Below, in pieces: positions 7,420 through 16,485 of a stretch of 64,000 nt of DNA. This stretch comes from Candidatus Neomarinimicrobiota bacterium. GTDB lineage: Bacteria > Fidelibacterota > JAANXI01. The stretch lies in NCBI GenBank assembly GCA_021734025.1, contig JAIPJS010000014.1, positions 33,700 through 97,699 of the forward strand, written 5' to 3'. Both the position numbers and the translations under genes were made by a program. The notes beneath the pieces were generated by a model that did no database searches, had not been told where the DNA came from, and worked only from the letters and a program-made list of their open reading frames with translations. Each line of letters opens with the position of its first letter. The stretch's first letter is position 1.

Positions 7420-10305
7420 ATGCAGAAAGAATTTCCCAGCGAATATCAGCCGGAGCCTGCACGAATTCGTGGTGCCCTGGACAACGTGTTTAAAAATTCA
7501 TTGCGGCCGGTATCTCTGGGGTTAGGCATATTATATGCTCTTTTCACAGCCAGTCATTACTTCGTGCTCCCGGAGTATGCCGTCTGGCCGATGACCATTA
7601 TAGCTGGAATAACCGCGATAACATTGCTGTTTACTGCGTGGCAGGTTCAATATTCGGACTTATCCGCAACGGGTGCATATCTGATTGGAGCGGGCATAAT
7701 TATTTTACTGCTCATAAATACCCTCTTTCACCTTGTCTTGTTAGAAGACGTAAAGCAGACCACCAACATCGTTATAATCCTGATAGGCCAGGGGTTCTTT
7801 TTGTTGGCCACGGGATGGTACTACAGCATATTGTTTGTGACTGTCGTCTCTTGGGGAGCGGTCATCCAACTTATCCCGGCGTCTCCTGAAGTGACGCATT
7901 ATGCTTTTGCGTTGGCCTCCGGTGTGTTGCTGTCCGTATTGCTGCACCACTTGCGCGTTAAGGGGCTTACGCGACTGTATTCCAGCACCTTCGCCGAAGA
8001 GTACCATAAAGAGAAACTTGCTGAAACCGTAACAGAACTACGGAAAAGCGAAACCCGGGCCAGGGCAATGTCAGATGCTGCATTTGAGGGGATCGTCTTT
8101 AGCGAGGACGACCTCATAATCGACGCCAACCAAAATGTATGCACCATTTTCGGAATGAACCTGGAAGAGATTGTGGGGAAGGCAATCCCCGATTTGATTG
8201 CCCCGGGTGATCGGGATAAAGTCAGGGAAAACATTACCAACAGGTATGAGGAGCCGTATGAAGTAAAGGCGGTCAGGGCTGACGGGGATGAATTTCCACT
8301 GGAAGTCCATGAAAAATACATGGAATACCGGGATCAGCAGATCCGGGTGACCGCGCTTCGGGACCTGACCAGTCAGCGGCATATGGAAGAAGACGCGCGT
8401 AAATTTTCCCGTGCAATTGAGCAGAGTATCAGCGTGGTCCTGATTACAGATACCGAAGCCAGAATCGAATATGTGAACCCGGCATTTACAAAGCTGACCG
8501 GCTACACTTTCGAGGAGGTGCGGGGAAAAAATCCGAGCATTTTGAAATCGGGTGAGACTCCGGAATCGGTCTATGAGGAACTCTGGGAGGCACTGAAAAA
8601 CGGCGGCACATGGCGTGGTGAATTTATCAATGAAAAGAAGAACGGTGAGAAGTTCTGGGAAGCTGCAACCATTACTCCGGTTACTGGATCTGACGGGAAT
8701 ATTACCCATTATATCGCTATAAAGGAGGATATCACCCAGCTCAAGAAGACTACCCAGCGACTCAAAGAGGCGAAGGAGGCAGCTGAGGAGGCCAACCGGA
8801 TTAAAAGTGAATTCCTGGCGAGTATGAGCCATGAGCTGCGAACCCCCTTAAACTCGGTGATCGGATTTTCCAATATCCTGTTGAAAAACAAAGACGATAC
8901 ACTCACGGACAAGCAGATGACCTATCTTGAGCGTATCAAAAATAATGGGACGCACCTGCTGGAATTAATCAATGATGTGCTGGACCTGTCCAAAATTGAA
9001 GCGCATAAAATGACAGTTTCCAAATCTCAGGTGAACATTAAAGATCTGATACTGGAAGTCGCCCACCAACTAAGCGGGCAGGTAAGCGAGGACTTGGAAC
9101 TGGTTACCTCGCTCCCGGACACGGTGCAGATTATTGAAACGGATCCCCGGAAAATTAAGCAGATTTTGATCAACCTGGCTGGAAATGCAATCAAATTTAC
9201 CGATACCGGCACGGTGGAAATCGCACTAAAGGTCGATGAAAATTCCTGGCCGGAGCAGCTGGTGGTCAGCGATACCGGGATAGGAATTCCTGAAGAAAAA
9301 CTGGATACAATTTTTCAAGCGTTCCAGCAGATTGAAAGCGGGACCTCCCGTAATTATCAGGGAACCGGACTCGGCCTGGCGATCACTTCGTCATTATGCG
9401 AATTGCTGGGATTCCGGGTTGAGGTGGAAAGTATCGTGGGCGAAGGGACAACGTTCACCATATCTCTGGGCGGGTTAAAAGAAGGGACTGGAGCCGTACT
9501 ACCGGAGCAAGCTATCGGCACAGATCTTGATGTGGCTGTTGAGCCTGGTGAAACCAACGCAGGAGACCAGGTGGTGCTCATTATCGATGATGACACTGAC
9601 TCCCGTGTCCTGTTGAGCCACTACGTCCAGGAGTTCGGTTGTGAAGTTATTTCCGCCGGGTCGGGAACACAGGGATTGGAACTTGCTGCGAAAATTCATC
9701 CGGACATGATACTGCTGGACCTCATTATGGATCAAATGAGCGGTTTTGATGTATTAAAGAAGATCCGCAGAGATACCGGGCTCAGCGACGTTCCGGTGGT
9801 TATCACCAGTATTGTTGCCAGCGAAAACAGGCAGAACCTGCTTGGAGCGGTTGATTTCCTGGACAAACCGGTCAGTCGCAGGCAGCTCCTCCAGTTACTG
9901 CGAAAACATTTAAAAGCTCAGAAGACCTCGGTCCTTATTGTCGATGATGACCCGGGGATGCGTGAACTCCTGGCGGACTTTTTACAGGATGAGCCAGTAT
10001 CACTTCATACGGCTGTCGATGGTAACGACGCTTTCCGGGTCCTGGAACAGGTCCCGGTGGATTTAATTCTGCTGGACATTGTGATGCCAGAGAAAGACGG
10101 ATTCACTTTCCTGGAGGAGTTGCGGGCGGTCGACCAGTTTATTAACCTCCCGGTAATTGTTATCACCGGAAAAGACCTTTCACAATCGGAACTGGAGCAA
10201 CTACATTTACACTCTGCAAAGCTTATTAAAAAAAGCGCAACCTTGCAGAACCGGTTGCATGAAGTCATAAGTGAAGCGCTTGTTCGTTTTGAATCCTCAG
10301 ATTAA
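7420..10305 (+). CDS. Membrane hybrid histidine kinase (6-7 TM, PAS-PAS-HisKA-HATPase-REC-REC)
   Basis: A 961-residue sensor kinase. Residues about 30-185 form several hydrophobic helices. Two PAS domains follow (about 210-320 and 330-445, the second with YVNPAFTKLTGY and the PAC-like IAIKEDITQLKK). Next are a HisKA dimerisation domain with His471 (SHELRTPLN), a HATPase domain (NLAGNAIKFTDTG, SDTGIGIPEE, GTGLGLAI), and two tandem receivers (IIDDDTDSR with LLDLIMDQMSG; IVDDDPGMR with LLDIVMPEKDG). The second receiver ends in KLIKKS rather than the usual KP. The signal is unknown. It sits between small Hpt/receiver genes and an Hpt-REC-GGDEF-REC gene, all on the same strand, which suggests a multi-step relay feeding cyclic-di-GMP output. 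Confidence 0.95.
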   Translation: MQKEFPSEYQPEPARIRGALDNVFKNSLRPVSLGLGILYALFTASHYFVLPEYAVWPMTIIAGITAITLLFTAWQVQYSDLSATGAYLIGAGIIILLLINTLFHLVLLEDVKQTTNIVIILIGQGFFLLATGWYYSILFVTVVSWGAVIQLIPASPEVTHYAFALASGVLLSVLLHHLRVKGLTRLYSSTFAEEYHKEKLAETVTELRKSETRARAMSDAAFEGIVFSEDDLIIDANQNVCTIFGMNLEEIVGKAIPDLIAPGDRDKVRENITNRYEEPYEVKAVRADGDEFPLEVHEKYMEYRDQQIRVTALRDLTSQRHMEEDARKFSRAIEQSISVVLITDTEARIEYVNPAFTKLTGYTFEEVRGKNPSILKSGETPESVYEELWEALKNGGTWRGEFINEKKNGEKFWEAATITPVTGSDGNITHYIAIKEDITQLKKTTQRLKEAKEAAEEANRIKSEFLASMSHELRTPLNSVIGFSNILLKNKDDTLTDKQMTYLERIKNNGTHLLELINDVLDLSKIEAHKMTVSKSQVNIKDLILEVAHQLSGQVSEDLELVTSLPDTVQIIETDPRKIKQILINLAGNAIKFTDTGTVEIALKVDENSWPEQLVVSDTGIGIPEEKLDTIFQAFQQIESGTSRNYQGTGLGLAITSSLCELLGFRVEVESIVGEGTTFTISLGGLKEGTGAVLPEQAIGTDLDVAVEPGETNAGDQVVLIIDDDTDSRVLLSHYVQEFGCEVISAGSGTQGLELAAKIHPDMILLDLIMDQMSGFDVLKKIRRDTGLSDVPVVITSIVASENRQNLLGAVDFLDKPVSRRQLLQLLRKHLKAQKTSVLIVDDDPGMRELLADFLQDEPVSLHTAVDGNDAFRVLEQVPVDLILLDIVMPEKDGFTFLEELRAVDQFINLPVIVITGKDLSQSELEQLHLHSAKLIKKSATLQNRLHEVISEALVRFESSD

Positions 10306-10359
10306 TTCCATGCATGCGATGATAAAAATCCCGGGACCGGCAGGGAAAGGACTAATGCG

Positions 10360-11895
10360 ATGGATGAACTGAAAGAATATTACCGGAACGCACTCGGAGG
10401 CCGCATTGAGGCGCTGGAATCAGCCAGGAAAGCCTTAAGTGATGGAGACTCCGACGCGGAGCAAACCATCCGGCGGATCGCACATTCACTGAAGGGCTCC
10501 GGCGGGACGTACGGATTTCCGGAGGTGTCTGCCACCGCCGGAAGTGTGGAGACGGCCGATGAGGAGGATCTCCTGGTGGAGTTATCCTTCTTACTGGAAC
10601 TCCTCCGGGATATCTCCGCCGGGGAAAAGGACGTTGAGAGGAAAGTGCTGGTGGTGGAGGATGACCCCGAACTGGTCCACCTACTGGAATTAAAGCTCCG
10701 GTCTGAACAGCGGGAGATAGTATTTGCGCAAACCGGTGAGGAAGCCAAAACCTTCTTGCGGGATGCCGATTTTTCTCTGGTCATCCTGGATCTGATCCTC
10801 CCGGATTATGACGGACGGAATTTGCTCGTAGAGATTCGGGAAACACCGAAGACTGCGGGAATTCCGGTAATTGTGACAACGGCCAAAAGTAATCCCCATA
10901 TACAATCCGAATGTTATGCCCTTGGCGCCGATGCGTTCTTTGAAAAGCCGTTTGACCCGGAGGCGCTCACTGCTGCGGTCGCCGATAAAATCCACCGGGC
11001 AGAAGCGCAGAAAGTTGCCGCCAATAAAGATCCATTGACGGGGCTCCCAAATCGGGCGGGATTCCTGGAGATGTTCGAACAGACGCACAGACTTGCCAGC
11101 AGACGACAATCTCAATTGGCTGTGGGCTTTATTGATATTGATCTTTTTAAATCGGTGAACGACAGGTACGGCCATAATATTGGCGATCAAGTTCTGCAAA
11201 AGACCGCTGCGATTCTCTCGGATTCCCTCAGAAAATCCGATATTTTGGCCCGCTGGGGAGGGGAAGAGTTCGTGGCCGCTTTTCCCGATACGGATGTGAG
11301 CGGGGCGGCCAAAGCATTGGAAAAAGCGCTGGATCATCTGCGGGATCACACCTTTACGGCGCAGGATGAACAATTTAGTGTCACCTTCTCTGCAGGTATC
11401 ACAGCAGCAGGCGAAGAGCAACTGACCGAAGAGCTCATCGCCGAGGCCGACCGATTATTGTATTTGGCCAAGGAAAATGGTCGAAATCAGGTGCTGTCTG
11501 ATGAGGCACAGCACGATCCCAGGCCGGATACCATTTTTTTGGCGGAGGACGACGATCTTATCGCCTCGGTTGTTAAACACCGGCTGGAAAAGGCCGAATA
11601 TCAGGTCGACCACTTTACCGATGGGTTACAAGCATTGGAGGCAGCGAAAGAGGACGGTATGTACGCGTTGTACATCCTGGATGTAAAAATGCCGGGAATG
11701 GATGGTTTCGAACTATTAAAAAACATCAGGAGACTCCCGAGCGCAGACGCGGTCCCCGTTGTAATGTTGACTTCCATGGGGAGTGAAAAAGACGTAATCC
11801 GGGGTTTTTCACTGGGGGCCGATGACTATATCTTAAAGCCGTTTTCCCCGGGCGAACTAATTTCACGCGTAAACCGATTGATGAAAAAAACATGA
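10360..11895 (+). CDS. Hpt-REC-GGDEF-REC signalling protein (diguanylate cyclase)
   Basis: A 511-residue cytoplasmic protein with an unusual order: Hpt (residues 1-90, His42 in IAHSLKGSGG), receiver (about 95-212, LVVEDDPE, VILDLILPDYDG, FEKPF), GGDEF (about 222-385) and a second receiver (about 390-511, FLAEDDD, YILDVKMPGMDG, ILKPF). The cyclase signature is GGEEF, which is compatible with activity. RKSD lies five residues before it, the RxxD inhibitory site for cyclic-di-GMP feedback. The protein can accept phosphate on both His and Asp, linking the phosphorelay to second-messenger synthesis. It overlaps the next receiver gene by four bases (ATGA) and lies upstream of a polysaccharide synthase, a usual c-di-GMP target. 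Confidence 0.93.
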   Translation: MDELKEYYRNALGGRIEALESARKALSDGDSDAEQTIRRIAHSLKGSGGTYGFPEVSATAGSVETADEEDLLVELSFLLELLRDISAGEKDVERKVLVVEDDPELVHLLELKLRSEQREIVFAQTGEEAKTFLRDADFSLVILDLILPDYDGRNLLVEIRETPKTAGIPVIVTTAKSNPHIQSECYALGADAFFEKPFDPEALTAAVADKIHRAEAQKVAANKDPLTGLPNRAGFLEMFEQTHRLASRRQSQLAVGFIDIDLFKSVNDRYGHNIGDQVLQKTAAILSDSLRKSDILARWGGEEFVAAFPDTDVSGAAKALEKALDHLRDHTFTAQDEQFSVTFSAGITAAGEEQLTEELIAEADRLLYLAKENGRNQVLSDEAQHDPRPDTIFLAEDDDLIASVVKHRLEKAEYQVDHFTDGLQALEAAKEDGMYALYILDVKMPGMDGFELLKNIRRLPSADAVPVVMLTSMGSEKDVIRGFSLGADDYILKPFSPGELISRVNRLMKKT

Positions 11896-12260
11896 ATATA
11901 TTACTGGTGGACGACGACCCGGAAATTCAGTTTTTGACAAAATTCGTATTGGAACAGACCGGCGAATTCGATGTTACCGGAGTTGAGTCCATCGACAAGG
12001 CGAAGGTCATGCTCACGGAAATGGTTTTTGAGGGGATCCTTCTGGATGTGATGCTCCCGGACGGCAGTGGCATCGATATGTATGAAGAAATACAAGATAA
12101 TCCGGAGATCGATGTACCACCGGTGGTTTTCCTGACGGGGAAAGATGCTGGTGAGATCTTTCAGAAGATCAGGTCACTTGGCGCGGCCGGTTTCATCCAA
12201 AAGCCGTTTAATCCGGCAAATCTGGCAGAACAGGTTCGTTCAATCCTGCGGCCAGATTGA
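11892..12260 (+). CDS. Single-domain response regulator
   Basis: A stand-alone receiver of 122 residues: VDDDPEIQ acidic pocket, LLDVMLPDGSG phospho-acceptor, LTGKDA switch region, IQKPFNPANL lysine. It overlaps both neighbours by a few bases, with ATGA shared with the GGDEF gene and a TTGA junction with the HEAT-repeat gene, so it is part of one translationally coupled run. It has no DNA-binding domain. A role in controlling the adjacent membrane synthase by direct contact is an inference from position. Confidence 0.92.
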   Translation: MNILLVDDDPEIQFLTKFVLEQTGEFDVTGVESIDKAKVMLTEMVFEGILLDVMLPDGSGIDMYEEIQDNPEIDVPPVVFLTGKDAGEIFQKIRSLGAAGFIQKPFNPANLAEQVRSILRPD

Positions 12261-13609
12261 AATCAAACCTCTCAGAGCCTGTTTTGCCATACACCTTATT
12301 TCATTCTAAAGTCGCGATTCAATTACTCAGCCGAATGGCCGTGATTTTGCTCATCCTCACAATACCGGGGGACGCCTATTCCGGAAAAGCTCCCGAAAAA
12401 TTAACTAGTATCCAGTCTTCCGACCTGTATGCCCAGCATGTACATGCGCTGAACGACTCCGCATCCGGAGAATCGGAAGACAGCAGTAAAGCCGGAGATG
12501 CTCACAAAGGCAAAACTTTCTTTGGACAAAAGGACCTCCTTGATTCCGATCGATTTTGGGATTTGAACTATACCGATCGAATTTTATTCACCTTGGGAGT
12601 TTCGATACTCGTATTACTACTCTTTGTGGTGATTTTTGCTTTTGTGACCATTGGGTTCCGTATTAAAAATATCCGAAAGGAAAAACGTTGGAAGCAATTA
12701 GAAGCAACCTGGGAACCACTGTTAATCAGGGTGCTGGCGGGCGATGAGGCGCTGCAGGAACTCCACGCAAAAGTACGCAAGCCCGATCGGCTCAGATTTG
12801 TCGACTTCCTGATGCGTTATACCCAGCACTTTCGTGGGGAGGAACTGGATATCCTCACAGACCTGGCTCGTCCCTATCTGCCACTGGTTGAACGCCAGTG
12901 CCGGGATAGATCCTCGGAAGTCCGTGCCAGGGCGGTGAATTCACTCAGCACGCTCGGTTTTCAGGAGTATAAAACAAAAATAGTAAACGCGCTCGACGAC
13001 CCGTCTCCGCTGGTAGCAATGATTGCCGCCCGGGCGCTGATGCGGAAAGACGAACCGGAACTGGCAGAGCATGTGTTACACAGGTTGCATCGGTTTATAC
13101 ACTGGAGCATCAATTATTTGTCATCGATGCTGGCAGACGTGGGCGCCGCTATTGCTCCGACTCTTCGGAGCATCTTTTCCGACAAGGAATACTCGGTGAA
13201 GACGCGCGCTGTGTGTGCCGATGCCCTGAGACAAATCCACGATTTTGAGGCAGCGGCCATAGCCAGAGATGTCCTGTCCAAAGAAACCGATCGCGACGTA
13301 TGTGCGGCAGCGTTACGATTACTGGATGCGGTAGGTCTGCCGGAACATCTTCCTGCCATTCGCAAATCAACCGACTCCCCGGATTTTGTAATCAGGGCAC
13401 AGGCATACCGGGCGTTGGGTAACATTGGCGGAAAAGCAGAAATTCCAGTTTTGGAGTCCGCTATGGGTGATCAGGAGCCATGGGTTGCCATCAAGGCGGC
13501 ATACGGAATTCTTGCTGCCGGAGGTGAACGCCGGCTTATTGAAATTGCGCAATCCGGCGGGGAACAGGCAACACTGGCAAAGCAGGTTTTGTTGGAGTCG
13601 GACGCATGA
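12257..13609 (+). CDS. Membrane-anchored HEAT-repeat protein
   Basis: A 450-residue protein starting at TTG 12257 inside the previous stop codon. There is an N-terminal hydrophobic segment (about 21-40), a short extracytoplasmic linker, and a strong transmembrane helix near 108-138 (LFTLGVSILVLLLFVVIFAF). A basic stretch follows, then a cytoplasmic alpha-solenoid of HEAT/PBS-lyase-like repeats (about 190-450; units such as SSEVRARAVNSLSTLGF and PWVAIKAAYGILAAGG). HEAT proteins are scaffolds, and one placed directly before a GT2 synthase and after c-di-GMP/receiver genes is likely an adaptor of the synthase complex. Its stop overlaps the GT2 start by four bases (ATGA). Confidence 0.87.
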   Translation: MKSNLSEPVLPYTLFHSKVAIQLLSRMAVILLILTIPGDAYSGKAPEKLTSIQSSDLYAQHVHALNDSASGESEDSSKAGDAHKGKTFFGQKDLLDSDRFWDLNYTDRILFTLGVSILVLLLFVVIFAFVTIGFRIKNIRKEKRWKQLEATWEPLLIRVLAGDEALQELHAKVRKPDRLRFVDFLMRYTQHFRGEELDILTDLARPYLPLVERQCRDRSSEVRARAVNSLSTLGFQEYKTKIVNALDDPSPLVAMIAARALMRKDEPELAEHVLHRLHRFIHWSINYLSSMLADVGAAIAPTLRSIFSDKEYSVKTRAVCADALRQIHDFEAAAIARDVLSKETDRDVCAAALRLLDAVGLPEHLPAIRKSTDSPDFVIRAQAYRALGNIGGKAEIPVLESAMGDQEPWVAIKAAYGILAAGGERRLIEIAQSGGEQATLAKQVLLESDA

Positions 13610-14832
13610 TAGAAATTACCCTCAGAATTTTCGTCTTTGGCTTTAGTTTTCTTGTTCTGACGTATTTTTTCGCGTTGAACACCTTCTATATGCTCACCAA
13701 TATCTTTGCCTTTACGTCCTTGCGGAAATATGCCGGTCGGCTGAAGTCATTTCAGATTAACGAATTGCTCAGTTCCTCCGGAGCGCCGCCGATAACCTTG
13801 CTGGCGCCGGCCTATAACGAGGAGGCGACCTGCGTAGCGTCAACCCGGGCCCTCCTGACCTTGAATTATCCTGAATACGAAGTACTGATGATTAACGACG
13901 GCTCCAAAGATGCCACTCTGGAGACTATGATTCAGGCATATGATATGGTGCCGGCAGCCCGGGTTCCGACAGCGGGAATCGATACGGCTGGGGTGAAGGA
14001 GGTGTATAAGAGCCGAAAAAATCCCAATCTCTGGCTGATAGATAAAAACAACGGCGGTAAGGCAGATGCGCTGAACGTCGGCCTGAATTATTGCAGGACG
14101 CCATTATTTTGTGCCATGGATGCGGATACGCTGCTGGAACGGGATGCATTAATCCGGATCGTCCGGCCTTTTCTGGAAGATTCATCCACGGTCGCCGCCG
14201 GAGGAATTATCAGGATTGTCAACGATTGCACAGTGGAAAACGGTATTGTTACGGATGTTCGTCTGCCAAAGAATATGCTTGCAAAATTTCAGGTGATGGA
14301 GTATCTGCGCGCCTTTCTTTCCGGCCGCATGGGGTGGGATGCACTGGATGCTATGCTCATCATTTCCGGGGCCTTCGGGATGTTCCGGCGATCTACCGTG
14401 GTGAATGCCGGGGGATATGCCACGCCCAGAACATCTTTTCATACAGTCGGAGAGGATATGGAGTTGGTCGTGCGGCTGCATAAATATTGTCACGATAACG
14501 ACTTAGAATACCAGGTGCGCTTTGTCCCCGATCCAGTTGCATGGACGGAATGTCCGGAATCTCTAAAAGTGTTGGGTCGTCAACGGGATCGGTGGCAGCG
14601 GGGACTGTACGAGTGCCTGATGGCGCACCGGTCGATGCTGTTTGAGCCCAAATACGGAAAAATCGGAATGCTTGCCTACCCGTACTTTTTCTTCCTGGAG
14701 ATGTTAGGGCCTGCCATCGAACTTCCGGGCTATTTTGTACTCCTGTATGTTATTATCACCGGGATGGTGTCGCCAGTCTTTGCTATAACGTTTTTTTGGT
14801 GGCCGTTGTCTTTGGTATGGTCCTCTCTATAG
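13606..14832 (+). CDS. GT2 processive glycosyltransferase, main part (reading frame breaks at a T7 run)
   Basis: Inner-membrane polysaccharide synthase of the BcsA/PgaC-like GT2 family. An N-terminal membrane helix is followed by the catalytic domain: LLAPAYNEE, INDGSKDAT, NGGKADALN, the metal-binding DADTLL, a GEDMEL acidic motif and the QRDRWQRG acceptor motif (QxxRW type). C-terminal membrane helices follow. As read, the frame ends at 14832 soon after seven consecutive T at 14791-14797. The expected C-terminus lies in the -1 frame (separate entry), so the gene is either disrupted or the T count is wrong. It is coupled to the HEAT gene by ATGA. The product is probably an exopolysaccharide. 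The sugar is not readable. Confidence 0.9.
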   Translation: MIEITLRIFVFGFSFLVLTYFFALNTFYMLTNIFAFTSLRKYAGRLKSFQINELLSSSGAPPITLLAPAYNEEATCVASTRALLTLNYPEYEVLMINDGSKDATLETMIQAYDMVPAARVPTAGIDTAGVKEVYKSRKNPNLWLIDKNNGGKADALNVGLNYCRTPLFCAMDADTLLERDALIRIVRPFLEDSSTVAAGGIIRIVNDCTVENGIVTDVRLPKNMLAKFQVMEYLRAFLSGRMGWDALDAMLIISGAFGMFRRSTVVNAGGYATPRTSFHTVGEDMELVVRLHKYCHDNDLEYQVRFVPDPVAWTECPESLKVLGRQRDRWQRGLYECLMAHRSMLFEPKYGKIGMLAYPYFFFLEMLGPAIELPGYFVLLYVIITGMVSPVFAITFFWWPLSLVWSSL

Positions 14833-15050
14833 CTGCCGTGGGATTAGAGGAGCTGACTTTTCGACGGTATCCGAAATTTACGGATCTGCTCCAGCTCTTC
14901 GGGTTGGCCGTCATTGAGAATTTTGGATACCGGCAGCTGACCACCTATTGGCGGATCCGCGGGTTTATCTCCGCGCTCCGGGGGAAGACCGGCTGGGGCC
15001 AGATGGAGCGAAAAGGATTTGCGCAAAAATCATCGCAAAACCAGAATTAA
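14793..15050 (+). pseudogene. C-terminal part of the GT2 synthase in the -1 frame
   Basis: Reading from 14793 gives a hydrophobic segment (FLVAVVFGMVLSIAAVGLEE) and then FRRYPKF, ENFGYRQLTTYWRIRGF and TGWGQMERKGF. These are typical of the extreme C-terminus of GT2 synthases with a WG-x-M-x-RKGF-like tail. It continues the preceding protein sensibly if one T is added to the T7 run (or two removed), giving a product of about 480 residues. It has no ribosome site of its own, so it is not an independent gene. It is 12 bases upstream of the YaiO-like gene. Confidence 0.8.
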
Positions 15051-15062
15051 AGGTGGCGTAAT

Positions 15063-16334
15063 ATGAAGCTAACACGCGGGTTACTGTTCTGGGTGGGTAT
15101 TATAATTTTAACAACCTCAAATCCGGTATATGGGCAGGATGTCAATGTAGATTCGCTTTTCGCGGAGGCCAGAGATGCCGCGTTCGAGCAAGAGAACCGG
15201 GAATTGGCGAGACAGCTCAGTATGCGGGCACTGGAGATAAGTCCTGCATATCACGAGATCCGGATTTTCCTTGGGAGACTTTATGCGTGGGACAGCCAAT
15301 ACGAACAGGCGGAGAAACAACTCCAGCGTGTACTTGCCGCAGATCCTGGTAACACAGATGCCAGAGGCGCTCTATTGGATGTCTACATCTGGTCGGAGCA
15401 GTATACGGAGGTATTAGAAACGGCCAGAAGCGGATTACGCCGTAATCCGGTGAATGAAAAATTTCTGTACAGCAAATCGTTGGCATTGAGTAAGACCGGA
15501 GAACCCCGTCAGGCAATTATTACGCTGAATACTCTTTTACAGGTGGAGCCATCACATGAGCGGGGATTAACACTGTTTAAATTACTGCAGGAACAGCAAG
15601 CACTGTATGAGGTTTCCCTGAGTTATCGGTATGATCGGTTTCAAAGCGCTGATGGTCCGTGGAATTTAATTTGTACCGATCAGAACAGGGACCCGTGGCA
15701 CACGGTGAACGCAGAGATCAACCGGCGATTTGGGTTCGGCCCTGCGATTTTTCGGGTACATCAGGCGAGTCGCTTTGGGCAAAATGACTGGCAGGCGGAA
15801 TTTGATCTTTACCCGAGTATCAGACAGGGTACGTATGCCTATTTGAATGTGGGATTTGCGGGCGCGGATCTGTTCCCGGAATATCGATTTGGCGGTGAAC
15901 TGTATCAGAGTCTCCCTAAAGCGTTCGAAGTTTCATTGGGGCTGCGGTATATGAAATTTACCGCCTCGGATGTTGCCGTGTATACAATGTCTGCAGGGAA
16001 ATACTGGGGAAATTACTGGTTAAACTTCCGCACGTACCTTACGCCCAAAGCGGTCTCGTTTTCCCGGTCAGCCATTTTCACTGCCCGTCGGTATTTCAGA
16101 GATGCAGAAAATTATATCGGACTCACCTTCTCGCTGGGCGAATCACCTGATTTGTTGCTGAGTGCCGGGGAAGCGAATAATTTGAGTGCACGGGCTATCC
16201 AGATAAATGGTCACTGGAAAATGGGAGCCATGTATGCTCTCAAGTGGAATGTGAGTTTCGCAAATGAAGAATGGCAGACAGAACAATATCTGAAGAACTG
16301 CGGAATCGAACTTGGCTTATCGAGACAATTTTAA
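15063..16334 (+). CDS. TPR and YaiO-type outer membrane beta-barrel protein
   Basis: A 423-residue exported protein. It has a signal peptide (ending near PVYGQ), TPR-like helices at about 30-170 (for example QYEQAEKQLQRVLAADPGN), then a YaiO-family barrel of about 250 residues (SLSYRYDRF, then NAEINRRFGFG, ending GLSRQF with a terminal Phe). A TPR-plus-barrel layout is the usual form of exopolysaccharide export porins and of YaiO. Placed 12 bases after the GT2 gene, it is the probable outer-membrane exit or modifying partner of the polymer made upstream. It is the last gene of the run. Confidence 0.88.
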   Translation: MKLTRGLLFWVGIIILTTSNPVYGQDVNVDSLFAEARDAAFEQENRELARQLSMRALEISPAYHEIRIFLGRLYAWDSQYEQAEKQLQRVLAADPGNTDARGALLDVYIWSEQYTEVLETARSGLRRNPVNEKFLYSKSLALSKTGEPRQAIITLNTLLQVEPSHERGLTLFKLLQEQQALYEVSLSYRYDRFQSADGPWNLICTDQNRDPWHTVNAEINRRFGFGPAIFRVHQASRFGQNDWQAEFDLYPSIRQGTYAYLNVGFAGADLFPEYRFGGELYQSLPKAFEVSLGLRYMKFTASDVAVYTMSAGKYWGNYWLNFRTYLTPKAVSFSRSAIFTARRYFRDAENYIGLTFSLGESPDLLLSAGEANNLSARAIQINGHWKMGAMYALKWNVSFANEEWQTEQYLKNCGIELGLSRQF

Positions 16335-16335
16335 T

Positions 16336-16362
16336 CAAAGAATTCCCCGAGGTCTCTACCCG
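16336..16362. repeat. Dispersed repeat copy (CCGAGGTCT family)
   Basis: About 27 bases beginning TCAAAGAATTCCCCGAGGTC, directly after the YaiO-like gene. A near-identical stretch with about three differences is at 52037-52067, and a related one at 47949-47980. It abuts the truncated deformylase reading frame. Confidence 0.55.
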
Positions 16363-16485
16363 CCGCCGACAGGTTGCCTGAGACCTTCATGATTTCAGAA
16401 AGAAATGCCATCGCCTGCGAACTGGCTGGCTCCGTAACCCACCGGTCGGAGTCCCCGCCTCACTGGTAGGATCGCCTGGGATAAC

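Noticed and set aside
14791..14797. Programmed -1 frameshift at the T7 run
   Set aside because: The codon phase does not give a standard slippery heptamer (the preceding base is G) and no downstream stem or pseudoknot was evident. A wrong T count or phase variation is simpler.
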